This document shows positions 16,557-27,200 of a stretch of DNA of 64,000 nucleotides, piece after piece. The notes below the pieces were generated by a model, which worked only from the letters and a program-made list of their open reading frames with translations, had not been told where the DNA came from and searched no databases. How positions within the stretch are numbered: position 1 is the first letter of the stretch; every line of letters starts with the position of its first letter. Made by a program: the position numbers and the translations under genes. This DNA comes from Arthrobacter rhizosphaerae (GTDB taxonomy: Bacteria; Actinomycetota; Actinomycetes; Actinomycetales; Micrococcaceae), in contig NZ_JALLAN010000008.1 in NCBI RefSeq assembly GCF_023062595.1, forward strand, positions 1 to 64,000. The letters run 5' to 3'.

Positions 16557-17716
16557 TCGCCCAATCCCAGCAGTTCGCGCAACGCCGCGCTGTCGTATTC
16601 TGGTTCTATGCCAGGGACCGGGCGCTGAGGCCGGGCGTAGTGCTCGAGAACCTTCTGCAACACATCCTCCATCCGTGGCTGCGTGTAGATAGTCGTCGTG
16701 GTGACGTTGACGTGCCGCAGCACCGTCTGCACATCGACCAATGTGAAGGCGGGGTCGGCAATCATCCGTTCTGCGGCCGTGTGCCTCAGATCGTGCAACG
16801 TCCAGTTCGAGCCCAGATCCTTTTGTACCCTGGCGAACATCCGCCGCGCAGCCCCATACCCCAAAGTCCGCCGGTTTCTAGGGTGGACGGTCCACCAGAC
16901 CGGATCACCCGGTGAGGCCGGTTGACCCTCGCGCATATACAGCGCCAGCCACACGAAGGCGTCAGAACTGGCAGGGACAACATCGCGGTTTCGAGTACCT
17001 TTGCTCGTCACGACAAGTGTGTGCTCCCCGAAGTCGTAATCCCCATGCCGCAAACCCAACAACTCTTCGGCGCGAACACCGCTGCTCAGCCAGAACGACA
17101 ACAGCGCCCGGTCCCGGTGATGTTTCAGTCCGTTGAAGATAGAGGCCACGGCGTCCTCCGGAATCCCTCGCCAAGCCGGCTTCGGAACACGCTGCCGATA
17201 GGACCCCCTCCTGGGCGGCCTGAACTGCTCCATCGGGTTGTGGTGGGCATATGCCCTTGACGCGGCACCGCGCTGCCGGGGCACCGGGTTCACCAGTGGC
17301 CCCAGATCCATCTCAAGAGCGAAGTCATAGAAGCTGGACAACACAGTGAGCTGGTGATTGATGGAATTGGCCGAGAAAGTCATCCCTGGGCCTCGCTTAC
17401 CGGTAACGGCGTTGGTGGTGGGGGCATTGTCCGTCCCCCTGCGCAATGCGTTGGCCGTCGGCGACGCCCGCATATGCTCCACGAGCGCTCTCACGTCCAA
17501 CCGCTCGGCCCGCTCCCAAGGGACGAACCTGCCATGAAGAAACCGGAACCAGCGCAGCATGTCATAGGCATAACTCCGCAAGGTTGCCGGCGAACAGTCA
17601 GAAGCTGAAAGATCACGCAGAAACGACGAAACCACTGGATGTTCCGTGTCCGGGAAGACCAAGCGGTACGGAAGCCCCACCGACGATTTCACGACCCTGC
17701 CCAATTGCCCCGTCAT
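16553..17716 (-). CDS. Tyrosine recombinase, Tn554 TnpA-like
   Basis: Recombinase of 387 residues (Tn554 TnpA is ~361). An N-terminal SAM-like DNA-binding domain (residues ~25-150) precedes the catalytic domain: SSGVRAEELLGLR (Arg), TSKGTRNRDVV (Lys), WTLHDLRHTAAERM (HxxR) and VLRHVNVTTTTIYTQ (His and Tyr). It is the first gene of the recombinase module and is coupled to the large partner by an ATGA overlap. Its start lies only ~65 bp from the point where recognisable DNA-ligase coding sequence begins on the other strand, so the module's right end must be in that gap. Confidence 0.88.
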   Translation of the reverse strand: MTGQLGRVVKSSVGLPYRLVFPDTEHPVVSSFLRDLSASDCSPATLRSYAYDMLRWFRFLHGRFVPWERAERLDVRALVEHMRASPTANALRRGTDNAPTTNAVTGKRGPGMTFSANSINHQLTVLSSFYDFALEMDLGPLVNPVPRQRGAASRAYAHHNPMEQFRPPRRGSYRQRVPKPAWRGIPEDAVASIFNGLKHHRDRALLSFWLSSGVRAEELLGLRHGDYDFGEHTLVVTSKGTRNRDVVPASSDAFVWLALYMREGQPASPGDPVWWTVHPRNRRTLGYGAARRMFARVQKDLGSNWTLHDLRHTAAERMIADPAFTLVDVQTVLRHVNVTTTTIYTQPRMEDVLQKVLEHYARPQRPVPGIEPEYDSAALRELLGLGE

Positions 17717-17778
17717 CTACCCAGCCCTCCACCACGGAGATTACCCAAAACCAGCACAAGGTGCAGTTAACACGCCGG

Positions 17779-18663
17779 GCCTGTGCCTTGATCGGACCTG
17801 ACGGGGTGTCCTTGTACTCCCGGCAGGGAAAAGATTTATCGAGGTACTTCCCGGATCTTCTGGAGGCTTTGGCGAGGCAGATTCCGCCCGGCTGTGTCCT
17901 GGATGGAGAGGCCGTCGTTTGGGCCGGTGACAGGCTCGATTTTGACGCCCTGCAGCGGCGCCTGGTGGCGTCAAAGGCTGGCCTGCCTGCCCTGATCCAG
18001 GAACGCCCTGCGTCATTCGTTGCATTCGATCTGCTGGCTGTGGCCGGGCACGACATCAGGGAAGCACCGCTGGAGCAGCGACGCGAGCTGCTGGAGCAGC
18101 TGTCCGCTGATTGGGAGCCGCCACTGAACCTCTCCCCCATCACCCGGGACCGTGCCCAGGCGCTCAGGTGGTTCGAGGAACTGCATCACGCCGGCTTGGA
18201 AGGGCTCGTGGTCAAGGGTGCGGGACAGAGCTACCAGGCAGGCGTTAGGCAATGGTTTAAGGTGAAGCGCCGCGAATCCGTGGACGTAGTGTGCGGTGCC
18301 GTCATCGGCCCCATGGACCGGCCCCAGTACATCGTGGCCGGCCTGCCCGTTGAGGGCCAGCTACGGATCGTTGGACGCTCCACCCCACTCACGGCCAAGG
18401 CTGGACTTGAACTGGCCGCCTATCTGCACCGGCCGCAGAGTCCGCACCCATGGCCGGAAGTCATCACCGAAACCATTCTCAACAGATTCAGCAAAGACAA
18501 AGGCCCGGTGGCCCTGACTTTGGTAGAGCCCCTGATGGTGGAGATTTCCGCAGATGTCGCTTGGACAGGGAACGCCTTCCGCCACGCCGTTAGGTACGTT
18601 CGACCGCGGCCGGAGCTATCCCCTGATGACGTCATCCTGCCGGCCAGGCTTCACGAGGGTTAG
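17779..18663 (+). pseudogene. ATP-dependent DNA ligase lacking its N-terminus and catalytic lysine
   Basis: From about 17779 the plus strand encodes ~293 residues of an actinobacterial ATP-dependent ligase: RQGKDLSRYFPDL, CVLDGEAVVW (motif III region), LDFDALQRRL, FVAFDLLAV (motif IIIa), GLEGLVVKG (motif IV) and WFKVKRRE (motif V). The preceding KxDGxR motif with the AMP-accepting Lys is absent. Homology begins directly after where that motif should end, and sequence upstream of it belongs to the recombinase module's edge. The open frame extends back to 17446 but antisense to the recombinase. Without the Lys it cannot self-adenylate, so I call it a truncated pseudogene. Confidence 0.8.
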
Positions 18664-18806
18664 CGATCCGTGCGGATCACGATGAGGTTTTGGCCCTCTT
18701 CAAGAAGTGCGTACAGGTTTTCCCGTGCTTCTTCGTAGGTGTCGCCTTCGGCCTCAAGGTGGTGGTAGCTGCCGTCCGGGTTAGTAATGGTGCCGGTGAG
18801 TATCAC
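18660..18806 (-). CDS. Small conserved-looking protein with a HicB-like segment
   Basis: A 48-codon frame from a GTG at 18806 ends with TAA at 18660, overlapping the ligase stop tail to tail. It reads VILTGTITNPDGSYHHLEAE followed by GDTYEEARENLYALLEEG and a basic end. The GDTYEEA...ALLEEG segment resembles HicB/UPF0150-type antitoxin folds, but it is very short and no toxin is adjacent. The start is uncertain, since a stop codon lies just upstream in frame and no strong ribosome-binding site is seen. Confidence 0.45.
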   Translation of the reverse strand: MILTGTITNPDGSYHHLEAEGDTYEEARENLYALLEEGQNLIVIRTDR

Positions 18807-19049
18807 CGCACGAGCTCAGCGGGCTCAATGAGCTCCGGTCAGGAGACCGCAGCGGGCCTGCACGCCGTTTGAAAGCCAGGCCACGGGGCCGACAGGGTCA
18901 TTTTAGAGAGAAACCCGCCGCAGTCTGAGGAACCCCGGCTGCAGACCGAAACTCCCCACCCGCAATTTAACAAGCTGGTCGTTTTTGAAGCGGGGCGTTG
19001 AGCCCAGCTTTCCAGCATCTTCTGCTGTATCTGGGTCGCCTGTTGTCCG
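18807..19049. other. Gap between small ORF and integrase; no supportable gene
   Basis: About 240 bp. It contains a short direct repeat (GAGCTC and GGCTCA elements near 18812-18836) but no recognisable gene. A minus-strand 82-codon frame overlaps the integrase end and looks like chance coding. I could not find a copy of the tRNA-Leu 3' end here that would mark the other attachment site. Confidence 0.4.
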
Positions 19050-20180
19050 TCAGCGAACGAATCCCGAAATTGAGCGTTCCGTCGCATCCGCCCCGGCTTG
19101 CAGGGCCTCGGGCATCAGGTGTCCGTATACCTGCTCGGTAGTTCGGGTAGATGTGTGACCCAGGCGCCGCGAGATGGTAAACAATGGAACACCGTCCTGG
19201 ATAAGCCACGAAGCATGGGTGTGTCGCAGATCGTGGATTCTCGGGCTTTTCAGGAGCCCATTGGCTTGGGCCGTGCGTACTGCGGGCACCCAGTAATGGT
19301 GCCAATAGAGCTTGTGAATAATTCGCTGGCCCTTAGGCGTGGTGAACACCAACTCTTTCCCCGGGCGACTGGCAACCAGCGGGATCAGCAGCTCAACAAG
19401 TGCTGGATTCAGCCCGATAGTCCGTTTGCCGGCTCCTGTCTTCGTGGCGCCTATGTAGTACTGATTCTGGCCGTCGCGCTTCCATGCCTTGTTTATCCGC
19501 GCAGTGGGAGGCTTTGCGAGCAGATCCACATCAGCGACGGTCAGAGCAGTGGCCTCACCAAACCGAGTGCCCGTCATGACCAGGAAACTTGTGAATGCCT
19601 TGTACCGCTCTCCCATGCCTTCCATGATCAGGCTGAACTCGCCATGAGTCAGGAACATGGCTTCGTCTTCGGCTTTCTCAACTGAGGGAAGCTGCACGCC
19701 GCGACAAGGATTCCGCGGAACGTACCCGAGCATTTCAGCAGTGTTCATAGCGGCCGAGATCAGTCCGTGCACGTTATGGATGGTCTTTGCTGAACGGCCC
19801 TTAGCGCTCATCGACTTCACCCAATGAGCGATGTGGCGATAGTCGAGCTTGTCTACCGGGATGTGACCGATGATGTTTCGAATATGAAGATCCAGCATCA
19901 CCTGATACGTCCGCGTGGTTCCACTTGAAGGGCGGATCAGCAGGTCGATGTGTTCCTGGATGACTTCAGCAACAGTCGGCACTCTGGCTTGATTGGAGAG
20001 AATTGTATGTTGGGCAATCTCGAAAGACTGACCGTTCGCGTCCAACAGCCGCTTCAGTGTCTGGGCCTCGACCTCTGTGGCAACGGTGATGCCCTGTTGC
20101 TGGCGGCTCTTCGGATCCCGCCAGAGCACCATGAAGGACGACGTACCGTCCCTCTTCTTACGTTTGCGAATGCTGGCCAC
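19050..20180 (-). CDS. Phage-type tyrosine integrase
   Basis: Integrase of 376 residues starting at a GTG (20180). An AP2-like arm-binding N-terminus (residues ~1-60), a SAM-like core-binding domain (~70-165) and a catalytic domain follow: MTGTRFGEATALT (Arg), ATKTGAGKRTIGL (Lys), RIHDLRHTHASWL (HxxR) and LGHTSTRTTEQVYGHL (His, Tyr). The gene reads away from the adjacent tRNA-Leu, whose 3' end faces it. That is the usual layout when an element integrates into the 3' end of a tRNA gene. It appears intact. The element would extend leftward, but the distal attachment site was not found. Confidence 0.9.
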   Translation of the reverse strand: MASIRKRKKRDGTSSFMVLWRDPKSRQQQGITVATEVEAQTLKRLLDANGQSFEIAQHTILSNQARVPTVAEVIQEHIDLLIRPSSGTTRTYQVMLDLHIRNIIGHIPVDKLDYRHIAHWVKSMSAKGRSAKTIHNVHGLISAAMNTAEMLGYVPRNPCRGVQLPSVEKAEDEAMFLTHGEFSLIMEGMGERYKAFTSFLVMTGTRFGEATALTVADVDLLAKPPTARINKAWKRDGQNQYYIGATKTGAGKRTIGLNPALVELLIPLVASRPGKELVFTTPKGQRIIHKLYWHHYWVPAVRTAQANGLLKSPRIHDLRHTHASWLIQDGVPLFTISRRLGHTSTRTTEQVYGHLMPEALQAGADATERSISGFVR

Positions 20181-20198
20181 ATAAAAATGCTACGTCCG

Positions 20199-20227
20199 TG
20201 TCAACACTTTTGGGGGTTTTGTCAACA
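20199..20227. repeat. Two direct TGTCAACA repeats 21 bp apart upstream of the integrase
   Basis: TGTCAACA occurs at 20199-20206 and again at 20220-20227, exactly two helical turns apart, between the integrase start and the tRNA. Read on the minus strand they also resemble -35 boxes (TTGACA) for the integrase. They could be integrase arm sites, an excisionase site or promoter elements. Confidence 0.5.
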
Positions 20228-20229
20228 GT

Positions 20230-20250
20230 CAGAGGCCCATAGGGCCTCTG
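20230..20250 (-). terminator. Hairpin downstream of tRNA-Leu
   Basis: A perfect 9-bp stem (CAGAGGCCC / GGGCCTCTG) with loop ATA lies 17 bp beyond the tRNA 3' end. There is no T-run. It probably ends or processes the tRNA transcript and insulates the integrase. Confidence 0.5.
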
Positions 20251-20266
20251 ACCTGCGGAAACGCTG

Positions 20267-20348
20267 TGCCCGAGGTGGGACTCGAACCCACACACCTTTC
20301 GATACCGCATTTTGAGTGCGGCGCGTCTGCCAATTCCGCCACTCGGGC
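20267..20348 (-). tRNA. tRNA-Leu (anticodon CAA)
   Basis: The minus strand folds as an 82-nt tRNA. It has acceptor GCCCGAG / CTCGGGC, a D-arm with TTGGCAGA, anticodon stem CCGCA / TGCGG with loop CTCAAAA, a long class II variable arm and T-loop TTCGAGTC. CCA is not encoded. It lies beside the integrase and is a probable integration target. Confidence 0.95.
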
Positions 20349-20557
20349 GCGGATTACACCGAAGTAACAATCGTAGTCTCAGCGCGAGGGTGAGAGCAAC
20401 GCGATAACTTCCAGTGCGCGGAATTACTCTACATGCAGATAGGCTGAATTCCAGAATCGCGCCAACGCCGCCGCAACGAACCATGTACGTCCGAGTACTG
20501 GCGGGAGCGCGCACCTAAAATGGTCATGTTCCCGCCGTACCTTTCCAAGGAGATCCC
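20349..20557. other. Intergenic region upstream of the ANTAR regulator
   Basis: About 209 bp with no gene. A TAAAAT -10-like box at 20516-20521 is the best promoter candidate for the regulator. The strong AAGGAGAT ribosome-binding site follows at about 20546. Confidence 0.4.
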
Positions 20558-21163
20558 GTGTCAGAACAGACGGAGTCAAACCCCACATCCCAGCCGGCGC
20601 GCAGAGTTGTAGTCGCGGAAGACGAAACACTCATCCGCCTCGACATCATCGAGATCCTGCGCGGCGAAGGCTACGACGTCGTCGGCGAAGCGGACAACGG
20701 CGAAAAGGCAGTGCAGCTTGCAGAGGAACTGAAGCCGGACCTCGTCCTGATGGATGTGAAGATGCCCGTCATGGACGGCATCTCCGCTGCCGAGAAGATC
20801 GTCAAGGCCAGGATCGCCCCGGTGGTCCTGCTCACAGCCTTCAGCCAGAAGGAACTCGTGGAGCGCGCCCGCGACGCCGGAGCCATGGCCTACGTGGTCA
20901 AGCCCTTCACCCCCGCTGACCTGATCCCTGCCTTGGAGATCGCACTGTCCCGCCACGAGGAAATCAAGGCCCTCGAAAGCGAAGTGTCCGACCTCCAGGA
21001 GCAGTTCGCCACCCGCAAGCTCGTAGAGCGCGCCAAGAGCCTCCTGACCACCAAGATGGGCCTCACGGAGCCGGAAGCTTTCCGCTGGATCCAGAAGACC
21101 TCCATGGACCGCCGCCTGAGCATGCGCGAAGTGGCCGAAACCATCATCAACCAGGTCAACTGA
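20558..21163 (+). CDS. pdtaR: Response regulator with ANTAR RNA-binding domain (PdtaR-like)
   Basis: Protein of 201 residues with a GTG start behind AAGGAGAT. The receiver domain (residues ~16-130) has the acidic pocket VVVAEDE, the phosphoacceptor Asp in LVLMDVKMP, the Thr in LLTAFS and the Lys in VVKPF. A C-terminal ANTAR domain (~140-200) carries the typical LVERAKSLLTTKMGLTEPEAFRWIQ pattern. In actinobacteria the orthologue pairs with the kinase PdtaS and acts by transcription antitermination at RNA hairpins. No kinase gene adjoins it here. A bidirectional terminator separates it from pyk. Confidence 0.92.
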   Translation: MSEQTESNPTSQPARRVVVAEDETLIRLDIIEILRGEGYDVVGEADNGEKAVQLAEELKPDLVLMDVKMPVMDGISAAEKIVKARIAPVVLLTAFSQKELVERARDAGAMAYVVKPFTPADLIPALEIALSRHEEIKALESEVSDLQEQFATRKLVERAKSLLTTKMGLTEPEAFRWIQKTSMDRRLSMREVAETIINQVN

Positions 21164-21186
21164 ACAGCAGCAATATACAAAACAAA

Positions 21187-21226
21187 CTAAGGAGGGTCCC
21201 CGCCATGTGGTGGGGACCCTCCTTAG
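21187..21226. terminator. Bidirectional terminator between pdtaR and pyk
   Basis: A 15-bp perfect stem (CTAAGGAGGGTCCCC at 21187-21201 with its complement at 21212-21226) has a 10-nt loop. It lies between two convergent genes and can serve both strands. Confidence 0.85.
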
Positions 21227-21247
21227 TTGTCTAGCACCACAAAGGTG

Positions 21248-22741
21248 TCAGGACTTCTGCTTCTTCTCGGGCCACGGGCCCAGCTTCTCCTTGTTGCTGA
21301 CGGCTTCGTCGCCCTGGCGGGAGGTATCGGCGAGGTCGCCTACCTTGTGCACCTTCAGCGAGTTGGTTGAGCCTGCTTTTCCGGGAGGGGAACCGGCAGC
21401 GATGACCACGAGGTCGCCGTCTTCCACCAGTTCCATGTCCAGGAGGCTGCGGTCAACCTGGGCGGTCATTTCATCGGTGTGGCCAACCATCGGCACGAGG
21501 ACCGGCTGGATGCCCCAGGTGAGCGCCAGCTGGTTCCAGACGTGCTCCACCGGAGTGAAAGCGAAGACCGGCTTGATGGGGCGCAGACGGGAAAGGCGGC
21601 GTGCGGAGTCACCGGACTGGGTGAACGTACAGATGTACTTTGCTTCCAGCTGGTCGGCGATTTCGACGGCGGCACGTGTGATGGCGCCACCACGGGTCTT
21701 GGGCTTGGTGCCCAGCGGAGGAACGCGCTCGAGTCCGTGAACTTCGGTGGACTCGATGATGCGGGCCATCACCTTGACGGTTTCGATCGGGTACTTGCCC
21801 ACGCTGGTTTCACCGGACAGCATGACTGCGTCGGCGCCGTCGAGCACTGCGTTGGCGCAGTCGGAGGCTTCGGCGCGGGTGGGGCGCGGGTTGTCGATCA
21901 TGGATTCGAGCACCTGGGTGGCGACGATGACCGGCTTGGCCCAGCGGCGTGCCAGCTCAATGGCGCGCTTCTGGACGATCGGCACTTCCTCGAGCGGCAG
22001 TTCAACGCCGAGGTCGCCACGGGCAACCATGATGGCGTCGAAGGCGTCGATGATCTCGTGAAGCTGCTCCACGGCCTGCGGCTTTTCGATCTTGGCGATG
22101 ACCGGCACGCGGCGGCCTTCTTCGTCCATGATTTCGTGGACGCGCTTGATGTCCGAGGCGTCGCGGACGAAGGAGAGGGCAACCATGTCCACTCCACGGC
22201 GCATGGCCCAGCGGAGATCGTCCTCGTCCTTTTCGCTCAGTGCGGGAACGTTGACGGCGACACCCGGCAGGTTGATGCCCTTGTTGTTGGATACCATACC
22301 GCCGACAGTCACCTGGGCGACCACCTTGACGTCGTCGACCTCAATGGCGCGCAGCGCAACCTTGCCGTCGTCGATCAGCAGGGCGTCGCCCACGTTGACA
22401 TCGTCGGTGAGGCTCTTCAGCGTGGTGGAGCAAATCTCCTTGGTGCCCGGGACGTCCTCGGTGGTGATCGTGAAGGTGTCCCCCACGCTGAGCTCGTGCG
22501 GTCCGTCGACAAAACGGCCCAGGCGGATCTTCGGGCCTTGGAGGTCAGCCATGATGGCGACGGCTTTGCCGAGGTCTGCAGCGGCCTTGCGCACGTTCTC
22601 GTACGTATTGTCGTGCACGGTGTAGTCACCGTGGCTCATGTTCATCCGGGCCACGTCAACGCCGGCTTCCAGCACCGCGAGGGTGTTCTCATAGCTGGAA
22701 ATAGCCGGTCCGAATGTGGCAACAATTTTTGCGCGTCTCAT
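21248..22741 (-). CDS. pyk: Pyruvate kinase
   Basis: Converts phosphoenolpyruvate and ADP to pyruvate and ATP; 497 residues, usual length. Signatures: MRRAKIVATFGPA, the Arg in DVARMNMSHG, LQGPKIRLG, IAKIEKPQAV with the catalytic Lys, VARGDLGVELP, and the MLSGETSVGKYP effector-proximal motif. The C-terminal regulatory domain has FTQSGDSARRLSRLRP. The gene follows gltD on the same strand with a 72-bp gap and ends at a bidirectional terminator. Confidence 0.97.
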   Translation of the reverse strand: MRRAKIVATFGPAISSYENTLAVLEAGVDVARMNMSHGDYTVHDNTYENVRKAAADLGKAVAIMADLQGPKIRLGRFVDGPHELSVGDTFTITTEDVPGTKEICSTTLKSLTDDVNVGDALLIDDGKVALRAIEVDDVKVVAQVTVGGMVSNNKGINLPGVAVNVPALSEKDEDDLRWAMRRGVDMVALSFVRDASDIKRVHEIMDEEGRRVPVIAKIEKPQAVEQLHEIIDAFDAIMVARGDLGVELPLEEVPIVQKRAIELARRWAKPVIVATQVLESMIDNPRPTRAEASDCANAVLDGADAVMLSGETSVGKYPIETVKVMARIIESTEVHGLERVPPLGTKPKTRGGAITRAAVEIADQLEAKYICTFTQSGDSARRLSRLRPIKPVFAFTPVEHVWNQLALTWGIQPVLVPMVGHTDEMTAQVDRSLLDMELVEDGDLVVIAAGSPPGKAGSTNSLKVHKVGDLADTSRQGDEAVSNKEKLGPWPEKKQKS

Positions 22742-22813
22742 ATGCCTACCCTAGTAGTGTGTTGCGTTGATTAAGCTGTCGCGGAGATGAATTTCCGCTG
22801 CCCGCGGATGTGG

Positions 22814-24263
<1,450 letters not shown>

Positions 24264-24271
<8 letters not shown>

Positions 24272-27200
24272 CGGTCACCTCCAGGATTCGAGACCATACT
24301 TCTTCGCCGTCGGGGTCCAGGCCCTCTTCGATGGCGTCAAGACGGGTTTGCAGGACGGCCGCGTAATCGCGCGGCAGCACTTTGGTAATTCGGGCAGCGG
24401 TGTCGTCGAAGTTTTCGAGCAAGCGCGTGGCAAGGAGGGATTCGGTCTCCTCGACGTGCTTGACCAGCAGTCCGTGCACGATGTCACGGTCCTCTGCGTC
24501 CAGCTCGCGGAGCTGCAACTCCCCCGACTCCAGGGCGTCCTTGTTGACACGGGCAACCTGGAGGTCCAGCACATAGGCCGTTCCGCCAGACATGCCGGCG
24601 CCGAAGTTCCGCCCGGTACGGCCGATGATCAGGGTCTGGCCACCGGTCATGTATTCGCATCCGTGATCGCCGATTCCCTCGACGACGGCGGTGGCACCGG
24701 AGTTCCGCACCAGGAAGCGTTCGCCAACCTGGCCGCGGAGGAACATCTCACCGCTGGTGGCCCCGTAACCGATGACGTTGCCGGCTATGACGTTCCGCTC
24801 TGCCTGGAAGATGTTGCTGCGGTCCGGGCGCACAATGATGCGTCCGCCAGAGAGGCCCTTGCCGACGTAGTCGTTGGAGTCCCCGTACATGCGCAGCGTG
24901 ATGCCGGCAGGCAGGAAAGCACCCAGTGATTGCCCGGCGGTTCCCTTCAGGCTGATGTCGATCGTGTCGGTAGCCAGGACGTCAGTACCGAAAGTCTTGG
25001 TCACAACGTGACCCAGCATCGTTCCGACCGAGCGGTCCGTGTTGATGACGTCGAGCGAGATCCTCACAGGGCTGCGGTCGGTGAGAGCTTCGGCAGCCAT
25101 GGTGATCAGCCGCTGGTCGAAGTGCTTGTCCAGCTCGTGGTTCTGACCGGTCAGGTTCCGCAGCGGTGCGTCGTCGTCGAACTCGAGGCCGTGAAGGATC
25201 GGATCCAGGTCCAGGCCTTCGGCCTTCCAGTGGTTGATGGCTTCACGGGTGTCCAGCATCTCTGCATGGCCGATCGCCTCTTCCAGGCTGCGGAAGCCAA
25301 GCTCCGCAAGGATCTCGCGGACTTCCTCGGCCAGGAACTCGAAGAAGTTCACCACGAACTCAGGCTTGCCGTTGAAGCGGGCCCGGAGCTCGGGGTTCTG
25401 CGTGGCGACACCCACCGGACATGTGTCGAGGTGACAGACACGCATCATGATGCAGCCGGATACCACCAGCGGAGCGGTCGCGAAGCCGAACTCCTCGCCA
25501 CCGAGCAGCGCGGCGATGACGACGTCGCGGCCGGTCTTGAGCTGGCCATCCACCTGGACCACAACGCGGTCGCGGAGGCCGTTGAGCATCAGCGTCTGCT
25601 GCGTTTCGGCGAGCCCCAGTTCCCAGGGAACACCGGCATGCTTGAGCGAGTTCAGCGGCGAGGCGCCGGTACCGCCGTCGTGACCGGAAACCAGTACGAC
25701 GTCGGCCTTCGCCTTCGTAACACCGGCGGCAACCGTGCCGATCCCCACTTCGGACACGAGCTTGACATGAACCCGGGCCGAGGGGTTGGCGCGCTTCGCG
25801 TCGTAAATGAGCTGGGCGAGGTCCTCGATGGAGTAGATGTCGTGGTGCGGGGGCGGCGAAATGAGGCCGACACCAGGCGTGGAGTGGCGCGTCCGGGCAA
25901 CCCAGGGGTAGACCTTCTGCGCCATCAGCTGGCCGCCTTCGCCGGGCTTTGCACCCTGGGCCATCTTGATCTGGATGTCGTCGGCGTTGGTGAGGTAAAG
26001 GCTGGTGACACCGAAACGGCCCGAGGCGATCTGCTTGACCGCGGAACGGCGCTCGGGGTCCAGCAGCCGGTCAACGTCCTCGCCGCCTTCGCCGGTGTTG
26101 GACTTTCCGCCCAGCCGGTTCATGGCAATGGCAAGGGTCTCGTGCGCTTCCTTGGAAATGGATCCGTAGCTCATCGCGCCGGTGGAGAAGCGCTTGACGA
26201 TGCTTGAAACGGACTCCACTTCCTCAAGCGGCACCGCCGGACGCACCCCGGACTTGAACTTCAGGAGGCCACGGAGGGTCATGAGGTTCTCGGACTGGTC
26301 GTCAACGCCCCTGGTGTAGGACTTGAAGATGTCATAGCGCCGTTCACGCGTGGCGTGCTGCAGGCGGAACACCGTCTCCGGGTTGAACAGGTGGGGTTCG
26401 CCGTCGCGGCGCCACTGGTATTCGCCGCCGCCCAGCAGGGGCTGGTGCGGCAGTTCGATGCCGTTCTCCGGGTAGGCCATCTGGTGGCGGGCCGAAACCT
26501 CGGCAGCGATGACGTCCAGTCCGACGCCGCCCAGCTGGGAATGCGTTCCGGAGAAGAATTCGTCCACGAGTTCCTGCCCAAGGCCCAAGGCCTCGAACGT
26601 CTGGGCACCGGTGTAGGAGGCCACGGTGGAGATGCCCATCTTGGACATGATCTTCAGGACGCCCTTGCCGAGGCCCTTGATGAGGTTGTAGACACCGTCC
26701 TGCGGGGTGACACCGAGGACGTCGCCGGAGCTGATGAGCTGCTCCACTGATTCCATGGCCAAGTAGGGGTTGACCGCCGAGGCACCGTAGCCGATCAGTA
26801 CGGCAACGTGGTGCGTCTCGCGGACGTCGCCGGCTTCGACCACGAGGGCCGTCTTCGTGCGGTTGGCGCTGCGCAACAGGTGGTGGTGCACGGCACTGAC
26901 CAGCAGCAACGACGGGATAGGTGCCCACTGTGCATTGGAGTCGCGGTCAGAGAGGACGATGTACTGCACACCGCGGTTGATAGCACCCGAAACCTGCTCG
27001 CAGATTTCGGTAAGTCGGGCACGCAGCGCGTTTTCGCCACCCTCGGGCCGGTACAACCCCCGGACCTTCATGGCAACCCTGTCGCCGTCGGGGCTTTCGA
27101 TGTTGGCGATCTTCGCGAGCTGATCGTTGTTGATTACCGGGAACGGCAGCTGGACCTGCGGCTGCCGGACCTGCTTGGTGTCCAGGAGGTTGCCGTTGGG

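Noticed and set aside
21479..22774. 431-codon plus-strand frame opposite pyk
   Set aside because: Shadow of pyruvate kinase; His/Asp/Gly-rich composition typical of antisense frames.
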